A stretch of DNA of 20,784 nucleotides from the NCBI GenBank assembly GCA_002383415.1, contig DFYU01000022.1, positions 1,089 to 21,872 on the forward strand. The letters run 5' to 3'. Below the pieces are notes generated by a model that made no database searches, had not been told where the DNA came from, and saw only the letters and a program-made list of their open reading frames with translations. Position 1 is the stretch's first letter. The number at the start of each line of letters is the position of its first letter. This DNA is from Geobacter sp. UBA4074. GTDB taxonomy: Bacteria > Desulfobacterota > Desulfuromonadia > Geobacterales > Pseudopelobacteraceae. Both the position numbers and the translations under genes were made by a program. Of this stretch, positions 1-7,082 are shown piece by piece.

Positions 1-501
1 TACTACTTCGCGGCCCTCTGCATGGAGGCGGTAGGCAAGGCGGGCGGCTCCGTTGTCACCGAGGTTCGCCGTCAGTTCCGGGAGATCAAGGGCATCATGG
101 AAGGCACGGCCAAACCTGATTACGCCTCCTGCGTCGATATCGTCACCAAGTCCGCGCTGAAGGAAATGGTCATCCCCGGCATCATCCCCATCGCGGCGCC
201 GGTCATCGTCGGATTCACCCTCGGCCCCAAAGCCCTGGGCGGCGTTATCGTCGGCACCATCGTAACCGGTATCTTCGTCGCCATCTCCATGACCACCGGC
301 GGCGGCGCATGGGATAACGCCAAGAAGCTCATCGAAGACGGCTTCCACGGCGGCAAGGGCGGAGACGCCCACAAGGCGGCCGTAACCGGCGACACCGTCG
401 GCGACCCCTACAAGGACACCGCCGGCCCGGCCGTCAACCCGATGATCAAGATCATCAACATTGTCTCGCTGTTGATCGTGCCGCTGCTGGGCAAGTTCTA
501 A
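1..501 (+). CDS. hppA: Membrane-bound ion-pumping pyrophosphatase, C-terminal part
   Basis: Partial gene: the reading frame is open from the first base and ends with TAA at 499-501. HppA is an integral membrane pump that couples pyrophosphate hydrolysis to H+ or Na+ export. The visible C-terminal 166 residues carry hallmark segments of the family: the EVRRQFREIKGIMEG stretch, the KPDYASCVDI stretch, the GGGAWDNAKKLIEDG cytosolic motif and the ending DTAGPAVNPMIKIINI followed by a last hydrophobic helix. The active-site Asp/Lys motifs of this end are intact (GGAWDNAKK, GDTVGDPYKDTAGPA). The residues that separate K+-dependent from K+-independent enzymes, and H+ from Na+ pumps, lie upstream of the window, so the pumped ion cannot be called. 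A hairpin terminator follows 22 bases after the stop. Confidence 0.96.
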   Translation, partial: YYFAALCMEAVGKAGGSVVTEVRRQFREIKGIMEGTAKPDYASCVDIVTKSALKEMVIPGIIPIAAPVIVGFTLGPKALGGVIVGTIVTGIFVAISMTTGGGAWDNAKKLIEDGFHGGKGGDAHKAAVTGDTVGDPYKDTAGPAVNPMIKIINIVSLLIVPLLGKF

Positions 502-523
502 GCGCACACCTTGCAACACACAC

Positions 524-563
524 AGAAACGGCCAACCGGAGATTCCGGTCGGCCGTTTCTTAT
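524..563 (+). terminator. Rho-independent terminator of hppA, probably bidirectional
   Basis: A 17-base arm at 524-540 pairs with 544-560 with a single A-C mismatch around a 3-base loop. The stem is GC-rich in the middle and ends in TTTCTTATT on the plus strand, giving a short U-rich tail. It lies between the convergent hppA and rubrerythrin-like genes, 22 bases after the hppA stop and 23 bases after the stop of the minus-strand gene. It therefore probably ends transcription from both sides, although the minus-strand tail outside the stem is not T-rich. Confidence 0.85.
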
Positions 564-586
564 TAAACAAAAGATCGTTATACCTG

Positions 587-1084
587 CTATTCGCGCACAA
601 AGGTATCCTGGTCGCTCTCGTGCACCATCCCCATCAGGCGTGCGTATTCGGATTCAATCAGATCGTAGTGCCCCTGGGTCTCCTTCACCACCCGCTCAAA
701 GATCGCCTTGACCATCGGATCAACCACCCCTGCTGCCAGCTGGGTGTACTGACCGATGCACTCCTTCTCTTCTACCAGGGCCAGTTCCATGGCCGCCTGC
801 TCACCCATCTGCTCATTAATCGCCTTCTCAAGCTTCATATAGGTGGGATTTTTGGTGTCCACCGGCGAGGTCAGAAAGGTCTGTAGATCGCCGAAGTCAG
901 TCCCCTTGTAATGGTCGAAGAAATGCTTGACGTGGGTTGCCTCTTCGGCAGCCAGCAGCTCCAACACCTTCTTGGCCCGCTCATTCTTGGCGGCCGAGGC
1001 AGCCCTGATATAAAAATCCATACTGTCTTTTTCAGCCTTGATAGCAAGCTTGAGCGCATCCTGAACACTGTATTCTTTGCCCAT
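587..1084 (-). CDS. Rubrerythrin/ferritin-like diiron protein
   Basis: A 165-residue, all-helical, soluble protein of the ferritin-like superfamily. Likely diiron ligands fall in the expected four-helix order: Glu18, Glu48 and His51 (EEATH, the ExxH motif), Glu105 or Glu108 in MELALVEEKE, and Glu135/His139 (ETQGH). The C-terminal rubredoxin-like Cys4 domain of classical rubrerythrins is absent, so this is the short form common in anaerobes. The family handles peroxide or iron under oxygen stress; the exact reaction here is not shown. ATG at 1084 is supported by GGGAGGG about 8 bases upstream. It is separated from tcdA by 63 bases and is probably its own unit, ending at the terminator shared with hppA. 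Confidence 0.85.
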   Translation of the reverse strand: MGKEYSVQDALKLAIKAEKDSMDFYIRAASAAKNERAKKVLELLAAEEATHVKHFFDHYKGTDFGDLQTFLTSPVDTKNPTYMKLEKAINEQMGEQAAMELALVEEKECIGQYTQLAAGVVDPMVKAIFERVVKETQGHYDLIESEYARLMGMVHESDQDTFVRE

Positions 1085-1147
1085 AACACTTCCCTCCCAT
1101 TGGATTGATAAATGATGACTAAGGTTATACCGGTAAATAAGAATTGT

Positions 1148-1900
1148 TCAAGTCGACGCAGCGATTTTTTTCACCAGTAGCCGCACCGCCTCAGCAGCCA
1201 GCTGCAGGCCGAACATGGCCGGCAGATACGAGATGCTGCCCATCGGCCGCCGGGCATCCCCCTCCGGCTCCTTCTCGCCGAATCCATGGCTGGCAAACGC
1301 TTCATCTGAGTAGATCACCCGTACGCCGTTCGTGATCCCTTCACGCCGCAGCAGCTTGCGCAGCTTGCGGGCCAGACGGCAGCCTTGGCTCTCTGACAGG
1401 TCGGCACAACGAACCCGTGTCGGATCAAGCTTCCCTGCGGCCCCCATGCTGGCAATCACCGGGATGCCGCGCTCGACACAACCGCTGATCAGTGCGAGCT
1501 TTGCGTCAAAGGAATCAATGGCGTCCAGCACCAGATCGTAGGGCTCAACCAATAGTTGTGGAATGTTATCAGGGGTAACGACGAGTTGCAGGGGGGAAAC
1601 AGCCAGTGCGGGATTAATCAGTTGAAGACGCTCGGCCATCACTGCCACCTTCGGCTGCCCGATGGTGGTGCTTAAGGCATGTATCTGGCGGTTGATATTG
1701 CTGGCCTGAACCACGTCACCGTCAATCAGGATCAGGCTTCCTATGCCAGCTCGTACCAGCGCCTCGGCAGCATAGCTACCCACCCCGCCGACGCCGATCA
1801 ACAACACGCGGGCAGCGATAAGGCTGCTGTATGAGTCGTCGCCCAACAGCAGCGCGGTGCGAGAAAAAATATCCTGCTCCAGACCATCAGCCATCAGCAC
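1148..1900 (-). CDS. tcdA: tRNA threonylcarbamoyladenosine dehydratase (ThiF/E1-like)
   Basis: TcdA (formerly CsdL/YgdL) uses ATP to cyclise the t6A37 base of tRNA to ct6A. The 250-residue product has the E1/ThiF Rossmann fold: the nucleotide loop GVGGVGSY at residues 36-43, Asp60 in LILIDGD, Arg71 in the NINRQ motif, and DAIDSFDAK at 126-134. The SMGAAGKLDPTRV and GVRVIYSDE segments are typical of TcdA rather than ThiF or MoeB. It starts with GTG at 1900, supported by AGGAG 8 bases upstream; an ATG two codons later is worse spaced. Only 5 bases separate it from the membrane-protein gene upstream, so it is probably co-transcribed with the O-antigen genes although its function is unrelated. 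It is slightly shorter than the E. coli enzyme (about 268 residues). Confidence 0.88.
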   Translation of the reverse strand: MLMADGLEQDIFSRTALLLGDDSYSSLIAARVLLIGVGGVGSYAAEALVRAGIGSLILIDGDVVQASNINRQIHALSTTIGQPKVAVMAERLQLINPALAVSPLQLVVTPDNIPQLLVEPYDLVLDAIDSFDAKLALISGCVERGIPVIASMGAAGKLDPTRVRCADLSESQGCRLARKLRKLLRREGITNGVRVIYSDEAFASHGFGEKEPEGDARRPMGSISYLPAMFGLQLAAEAVRLLVKKIAAST

Positions 1901-1905
1901 CTCAA

Positions 1906-2571
1906 CTACTCCTGCGAGGCAGATTGCGCCCTTTGACTGAAGTAATGCCTAAAAAGCAACAGCATGATCACCGGGATACCCAGCTCAATAATCTCCTCTG
2001 CTACCGAGCTGTATTTGGCAAGCAGGTGAGGCACTGACAGTCCGATGGCTATACACTTACGCTCAAGGCCATCAAGACTCTTGGAGACCACCAGCATCGC
2101 CAGCACCAGCACCACACCTATACCCATATCTCCACCTGAACGTACTGACTCCCAAAGGGCTTTCAGATGTTTTTTGATCATCATCACGATCAACATGATC
2201 ACGGCTAAGCCCAGCATGATCACAATCAGCTTCGTGTGCCAAGGCTCCAACGGACTCACATAAAACTTGCTCTTCAAGACACCAATCGTCGTGAAGCGCT
2301 TGTCAAAATCCAGCTCACGCATCCCGAACAACAGTGGAATTACGACAAAGTACGGGTAGTGCTTGAAGAACGCAAGGCCACCTTTCAGTAGCAGATAGGC
2401 GCAACAAACAAAATAGAGCACGGCGGACGCGATCTCCACCGGACCGTCCTCGCTGAGAAAGGCCTTTCTGGTAGAGTCATCCAATATTGTGCTCAAAGCA
2501 AACAATACAACCAACGCTATCAGCACCAGTAAGCACAACTGCCAGAATCTCTGATCTTTCACACTGCACAC
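1906..2571 (-). CDS. Polytopic membrane protein of unknown function
   Basis: I do not recognise this family with certainty. The protein has about 220 residues and roughly six hydrophobic helices (about 14-32, 50-67, 76-87, 117-136, 153-166 and 197-211, counted from a GTG at 2580). Charged motifs lie next to the membrane segments: SEDGPVE, RELDFDKRFT, KSLDGLERK and EEIIELG. Such acidic clusters in an integral membrane protein suggest an enzyme or metal site rather than a simple anchor, but this is inference. I prefer the GTG at 2571 as start because GAGGTGA lies 5 bases before it; the in-frame GTG at 2580 has no such site. It sits between waaL and tcdA with short gaps, so it belongs to the O-antigen transcription unit and may act on LPS or O-antigen. 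Confidence 0.7.
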   Translation of the reverse strand: MCSVKDQRFWQLCLLVLIALVVLFALSTILDDSTRKAFLSEDGPVEIASAVLYFVCCAYLLLKGGLAFFKHYPYFVVIPLLFGMRELDFDKRFTTIGVLKSKFYVSPLEPWHTKLIVIMLGLAVIMLIVMMIKKHLKALWESVRSGGDMGIGVVLVLAMLVVSKSLDGLERKCIAIGLSVPHLLAKYSSVAEEIIELGIPVIMLLLFRHYFSQRAQSASQE

Positions 2572-2598
2572 GCGCGTCACCTCGACACATTACTATGA

Positions 2599-3840
2599 TT
2601 AAACGAAGTCCTGGCGTTTCAAAACAGGCAAATCCAAATAAAACACCGCAGTAAACAGGACAAACAGCAGGCTCGTATTCGAACGCCACAGGTAGGACTC
2701 GCCAAGGCAAATAACCGCAAAGAGAACCGGCAAGGCGATCCGTACCCGCGACCAATCGTCACGTTGTGTTCTTGCCAGATAAGGCGGCAAAAACAAAATA
2801 CAGATCAGTACAGCCCCACCCAACACTCCCGTTGTGGACACGGCAAACAGGTACTGGTTGTGGGGATTAAATACCGTAGCCCACTGCGGACTGTACTGCT
2901 TATTGATCCTCGCATATTCCGCCGGGAAGTCGCCGACGCCAATACCTAAAAAAGGAGACTCTAAAAACATTCTGAATGTATTCACATACATGTTGATACG
3001 CAAACCAACTGAAGAATTAACAACCTGTTTATAATTAAGCACTTGATGCACAGCCAAATCGGTACGCTGTCTGAACAGATCGCTCGCCTGGTAAGCGGTT
3101 GTGAAAACAACCACACAAACGCCTACAGCGACAAAACCTGCAATTACTGGACGTCGCGCAAAACGCTGAAAAACCAACAAACAAATCATGGCAAAAAAAC
3201 CAACCTGACCAGATCTACCGCCTGATATCAGCATATTAATACTAATGGTTATTAAAAAAATCCAATAGGTATATTTTTTATGAACATTCAACTGTTCGAA
3301 AAGCACTGCATGTCCTAATAGGTAGACACTAAAGGCAAGGATAGGGTTATACATGATGTGATTGACAAATGGAGCTATTTGCCAATTATCATTACCGCTT
3401 CTGATGCCTTCTGGCAATCCAGGAAAATAATGCAGTTGGAACCAATTGTAGTATGACAACAACTCTGTCATGCCAACCGATGCGATGAATGAGCTTATAT
3501 ACAGCTTTATGTGTTCCTTACGAGTTACTGAGACAAAAAGAGGAAACAAGAGAAAAAATATTCCTCGTTTTGCCATTTTCAAACCCCATTCCAGATCAGA
3601 GCTCCAGAGCAGACTTATAAAGGGCAGTAAAAAGTAAAGCCAGAAGATCCAGGTTAACGGATGTCGGCATAATGACTCCCACTTATCGCGAAGATTGCCT
3701 TCCAGCAACCACAACAACAGCATGAGTCCACTCAAAATATAGGCCGGACCGATTTTGATCGGTATGAAAAAAAAGACTGCTGCCAACAAATAAGAGTTTA
3801 TAAATGGAATTTTAATTTTAAATTTATCAATATCGGACAA
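2599..3840 (-). CDS. waaL: O-antigen ligase / Wzy_C family membrane protein
   Basis: WaaL joins undecaprenyl-linked O-antigen to lipid A-core on the periplasmic side of the inner membrane. The 413-residue protein has 10 or more hydrophobic segments. It carries the Wzy_C signature: the GGRSGQ motif at residues 207-212, then a long periplasmic loop with SVGLRINMY (277-285), GIGVGDFP (299-306) and the NPHNQY motif with His327. The same fold occurs in the Wzy polymerase; the ligase call is preferred because of the gene cluster, not because sequence excludes Wzy. TTG at 3840 is the start: AAGGGG lies 7 bases upstream, no other start is in frame upstream, and the next Met is residue 40, inside a membrane helix. 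The gene is clearly more AT-rich than the lipid A genes. Confidence 0.82.
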   Translation of the reverse strand: MSDIDKFKIKIPFINSYLLAAVFFFIPIKIGPAYILSGLMLLLWLLEGNLRDKWESLCRHPLTWIFWLYFLLPFISLLWSSDLEWGLKMAKRGIFFLLFPLFVSVTRKEHIKLYISSFIASVGMTELLSYYNWFQLHYFPGLPEGIRSGNDNWQIAPFVNHIMYNPILAFSVYLLGHAVLFEQLNVHKKYTYWIFLITISINMLISGGRSGQVGFFAMICLLVFQRFARRPVIAGFVAVGVCVVVFTTAYQASDLFRQRTDLAVHQVLNYKQVVNSSVGLRINMYVNTFRMFLESPFLGIGVGDFPAEYARINKQYSPQWATVFNPHNQYLFAVSTTGVLGGAVLICILFLPPYLARTQRDDWSRVRIALPVLFAVICLGESYLWRSNTSLLFVLFTAVFYLDLPVLKRQDFV

Positions 3841-3878
3841 AGTTAAACCCCTTACTGTTATTGATCTAACAACTAAAT

Positions 3879-4907
3879 TTAGCTGTGAATATGTACGTTA
3901 CAAGAGGTAAAAGCCTTCTTCATATCGAGAGCTTCACCTTCTGATTTGAATCGTATTCTGTTCCACCCAAAAGCCAACACCGGCACCTCAGCTGCGTACA
4001 CTTGGCGGGCAAACAGTAAAGATGATGATCGTACCCCTAGTACGGCATCATAGTGTGTTTTTGCCATCCAAGTCTCAAGGGGTTCTGCCAAATCAAGCAA
4101 ACTGTATCCTTCACAGCAGAGTTCCGAATTTGGATCTTTAGGATGTCTTTTGTAGTCAACGTGCTTAAATCCTGCATCTTTAAGCCAAAGCCGAATATCC
4201 TGTGTAACAACGTTAAGGTCATCCAGAGATAAAAGCCCTGCGCTAACCAGCGGTTGACCAACGACCAGTGCCCGCTTCTCGTCAGCTTTTGACTGAGCAT
4301 CGCATCGTTCTGCAAGTGGCGGCAACACCACCGTTTTCTCCGGCGGATATTCGTGAGGCAAGCCTGCAATCACATAGATACGATCACAAAAAACTGCATC
4401 AGAGCCGATACGGTCACCACTAAAACACCAATAATTAAGCCGCTTGTCAAACAGGCAACGTAATTTTTTAAAACACTGCAGCACCCGTTTTATCAAACTC
4501 AACGGGTAACGTCTTATACTAATTAATCCATCCGGCAATATACGTGCATGCACATGTCTCGCGCCCGCTGTTTGTGGTAACGCACGCAAAAAATAGTTAA
4601 TAGCTTCTGTGTCAAACACCGCACTGTGTATATTTAGCGTGTCGCACCGGCCAACAAGACCGCTAACCATTTCGATATTTTCAATCAGGCGCCGGTGTCT
4701 GCCAGCAAAGCCTGGTAATGGCTCAAGCCGAGGCCACGGCATATATGAAGCCGCATCCCAATCATGCTTCACAACTACCGGCGTTACACCAGATTTATAC
4801 CAAATCAGCACTTGTCGTCCGTCAGGCTCAATTTGCTTGGCTATGACACGGGCTGCCAAATACTGTAACGGTGAGGCAACAAAATAGATATTAACTGTAT
4901 TGGTCAT
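3879..4907 (-). CDS. Sialyltransferase-fold glycosyltransferase-like protein (GT52/polysialyltransferase type)
   Basis: A soluble protein of 342 residues with no signal peptide. Its layout resembles bacterial GT-B sialyltransferase-like enzymes. The N-terminal NIYFVASPLQYLAAR opening is typical. LPDG (124-127) sits where these families have the (D/E)(D/E)G motif; VGQPL (216-220) begins the second Rossmann half; KRHP (253-256) contains the diagnostic HP motif; and GVRSSSLLFA (291-300) supplies the Ser/Thr motif near the CMP phosphate. The first Asp/Glu of the catalytic motif is replaced by Pro125. The assignment rests on motif layout only, so the donor sugar is unknown and need not be sialic acid. 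It lies 11 bases after the upstream GT4 gene and is AT-richer than the backbone. The ATG at 4907 has only a weak ribosome binding site. Confidence 0.6.
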   Translation of the reverse strand: MTNTVNIYFVASPLQYLAARVIAKQIEPDGRQVLIWYKSGVTPVVVKHDWDAASYMPWPRLEPLPGFAGRHRRLIENIEMVSGLVGRCDTLNIHSAVFDTEAINYFLRALPQTAGARHVHARILPDGLISIRRYPLSLIKRVLQCFKKLRCLFDKRLNYWCFSGDRIGSDAVFCDRIYVIAGLPHEYPPEKTVVLPPLAERCDAQSKADEKRALVVGQPLVSAGLLSLDDLNVVTQDIRLWLKDAGFKHVDYKRHPKDPNSELCCEGYSLLDLAEPLETWMAKTHYDAVLGVRSSSLLFARQVYAAEVPVLAFGWNRIRFKSEGEALDMKKAFTSCNVHIHS

Positions 4908-4918
4908 GGATTCTTTGA

Positions 4919-6007
4919 CTACAGCTGCTTTCTGATTAACTCTTGATATACATTGATATAGCTGGACACCATAGCGTCAACCGAAAAATCACGCTCGACC
5001 AACTCACGTCCGGCTACGCCGAAAGTGCTTGCCAAAACCGGATCTGCCAGCAACTCACTCACGGCATCGAACAGCTGGTCAACGTTAGCTGGCTCCACAA
5101 GCCGGCCATTGAGGCCATCACGCACCACTTCCGGAATTCCCCCCGCTCGTGCACCGACAATCGGCACGCCGGCCGCTGCGGCCTGCAACAACGACACTCC
5201 CAACCCCTCCATCAAGGCCGGATGGACCACCAGATCGAGGCAGGGCAGAATCATGTGCATGTCTTTGCGAAAACCGGCCAGACAGACTGCGTGCTCCAAC
5301 CCATGCGCTGCAATATACGCTTCCAGCTCCTCCTGCAGCGGGCCTTGCCCGAAAAAGACCACCCGCAGTGTTGGGAAGCGCTCCAGCAGACGTGGTAACA
5401 CCTCCAACAAATAGCGATGGCCTTTGCGGGGAATAAGCTGTGCAATCACCCCAATTACCGGCGCTGCAGCCGGCACGCCAAACTGCGCTTCAAACCACTC
5501 ACGGTCACGGGGCTGCTGATACTGTTCCGACTTGACCACGCTGCGGATGCAGGTCACCCGTTCCGGCGCCACTCCCTCCGCTAGCAGCACCTGCCTGATC
5601 CCATCGGAGATACTGATCACACGGCCATAGCTTCCGTATTTCAAACGGGCAAAAGGAGGCCACTCGCGATTGTCGACCCGGCGGGTAAGGATGGAGGGAA
5701 CCTGCGCCAAACGCGCAACGCTACCGGTCCACAGATCAGCGCCGCGTCGGCTATGGACATGTACAACATCCGGCCGGTGGTGACGAATCAGCTGAAAAAG
5801 CCGGATCGGAAATAGTAAATCGAGCTCGCCCTTCATCGGCAGTTCACAGACCGTGGCGTAGTCTGCCGCCTCTTGCGCAATGCGACTACCCTGGGTGCAG
5901 ACCAGCAGGTTGTCGATACCGCGCTGCGCCAATCCCTCCATCAGGTAGCAGACCTGCAAGGCACCGCCGTACAGATGACGCCCGGTTTCAACATGCAAAA
6001 TCTTCAT
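4919..6007 (-). CDS. GT4-family glycosyltransferase (LPS core/O-antigen)
   Basis: A cytoplasmic GT-B enzyme of 362 residues that would add a sugar from a nucleotide donor to the LPS core or O-antigen. The N-terminal half starts MKILHVETGRHLYGGALQ and has VVHVHSRRG. The C-terminal half has GVIAQLIPRKGH, VFFGQGPL and the donor-site region VVHPALMEGLGVSLLQ. In that region the first Glu of the E-x7-E motif is present (Glu267) but the second is Gln275. I chose the ATG at 6007, which overlaps the upstream stop as ATGA and has GTGAGG 8 bases before it; a TTG seven codons upstream is possible but less likely. The donor and acceptor cannot be told from sequence. Confidence 0.85.
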   Translation of the reverse strand: MKILHVETGRHLYGGALQVCYLMEGLAQRGIDNLLVCTQGSRIAQEAADYATVCELPMKGELDLLFPIRLFQLIRHHRPDVVHVHSRRGADLWTGSVARLAQVPSILTRRVDNREWPPFARLKYGSYGRVISISDGIRQVLLAEGVAPERVTCIRSVVKSEQYQQPRDREWFEAQFGVPAAAPVIGVIAQLIPRKGHRYLLEVLPRLLERFPTLRVVFFGQGPLQEELEAYIAAHGLEHAVCLAGFRKDMHMILPCLDLVVHPALMEGLGVSLLQAAAAGVPIVGARAGGIPEVVRDGLNGRLVEPANVDQLFDAVSELLADPVLASTFGVAGRELVERDFSVDAMVSSYINVYQELIRKQL

Positions 6008-7071
6008 AACTGGTGCCTCACCTGACAAATCCGCTCGGCAGCCTGCATCACCTCAGCCACCGTCAAGGCCTGCATGCAGTCAAAATTACCCTCACAGGAC
6101 GGCGACCGACGGCAGGGAGAACAGGGTAAGCGGTGGTAGAGTACCCTGGTCAACGGGCTTGCGGTTTCCAAATAAGGACGGGTCGCACCGAATAAGGCAA
6201 GCGTAGGGCGCCGAAAGGCGGTCCCCATGTGCACCAGTCCAGTATCGACACCTATCACCAGGGCTGCTCGACTCAGTACTGCAGCCGACTGCATCAATGC
6301 CAAGCCTCCGGCCATATTCACCGCATACCCCTCTGTCGCCGCAACTATCCGCTCTGCTCGATCCGTATCGGCCGGTCCACCAAGCAGTACCGAACGAAGT
6401 CCTAAACGACTTCCCAAGACACAGGCAAGCTCAGCCCAGCGATCGTCGAACCAATGTTTCTGAGGCCGTGTCGTGAACGGGGCAAAGACTGCATAGGGCA
6501 CGACGACACCAGCGTTGGTAAGATGTTCCTGTGCGCCGACCTGATCTGCGTTTGCAATATACACCTCAGGCTGACAGCCACCCGCCTGCCCCCCCAACAC
6601 CTCAAGCAGATGACAATACTCCGAACCCATTCGGCGGCCATCCCCCCCCTTAGGGACCATACAAGTCATCAGAAACTGTCCTGGTTCCTTTGAGATCAGG
6701 CCTATCCGCTCATCTGCTCCGGACAGTCGAGCCAGTAGTCGAGTTCGCAATAGCCCCTGCACATCAAGCACCATATCCACAGCTTCTTGCCGCAGGTGGT
6801 TATGTAATTCACGAATTTCACCCAGCAAAACCAGCAACTTACCCTGCTTTAGCAGCATCCGCCAACGGGACTTGTCAAACAAGATCACACCGTCAAGCAG
6901 CGGATGTTCCTGCAGCAGCTTGGCAAAGGCGGGCTCAACCAGCCAGAGCAAACGGGCTTTGGGGAAGCGTTGTTTCAACCCCCTGATCAGGGGAGAGGCC
7001 ATGACAATATCCCCCATGGCGCTGGTTCGTATGATCAAAATGGTTTGTGCTGTTTTGTCCATGATGCTCAC
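6004..7071 (-). CDS. GT9-family heptosyltransferase-like LPS glycosyltransferase
   Basis: A 355-residue member of the ADP-heptose:LPS heptosyltransferase family (WaaC/WaaF/WaaQ type). This family builds the inner core on the cytoplasmic face. Visible family marks are IIRTSAMGDIVMASPL (14-29) with the likely catalytic Asp21, DMVLDVQGLLRT (99-110), FTTRPQKHWF (199-208) and GVDTGLVHMG (274-283), which contacts the donor. The C-terminal end has a Cys cluster (Cys317, 320, 326, 332) seen in many heptosyltransferase-like proteins. Which heptose transfer it performs is not clear. The start is GTG at 7071 or ATG at 7062 (fourth codon); neither has a strong ribosome binding site. It lies 11 bases after the first GT4 gene and overlaps the next gene by four bases. 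Confidence 0.85.
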   Translation of the reverse strand: MSIMDKTAQTILIIRTSAMGDIVMASPLIRGLKQRFPKARLLWLVEPAFAKLLQEHPLLDGVILFDKSRWRMLLKQGKLLVLLGEIRELHNHLRQEAVDMVLDVQGLLRTRLLARLSGADERIGLISKEPGQFLMTCMVPKGGDGRRMGSEYCHLLEVLGGQAGGCQPEVYIANADQVGAQEHLTNAGVVVPYAVFAPFTTRPQKHWFDDRWAELACVLGSRLGLRSVLLGGPADTDRAERIVAATEGYAVNMAGGLALMQSAAVLSRAALVIGVDTGLVHMGTAFRRPTLALFGATRPYLETASPLTRVLYHRLPCSPCRRSPSCEGNFDCMQALTVAEVMQAAERICQVRHQL

Positions 7072-7082
7072 ATATGCCGAAG

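Noticed and set aside
1120..1140. Palindrome around TACCGGTA after tcdA as a terminator
   Set aside because: The stem is only four base pairs per arm with no T-run, too weak to support a terminator call.
6004..6028. TTG at 6028 as start of the second GT4 gene
   Set aside because: The ATG at 6007 overlaps the previous stop as ATGA, has a better spaced ribosome binding site, and begins exactly at the family's MKILHVE strand.
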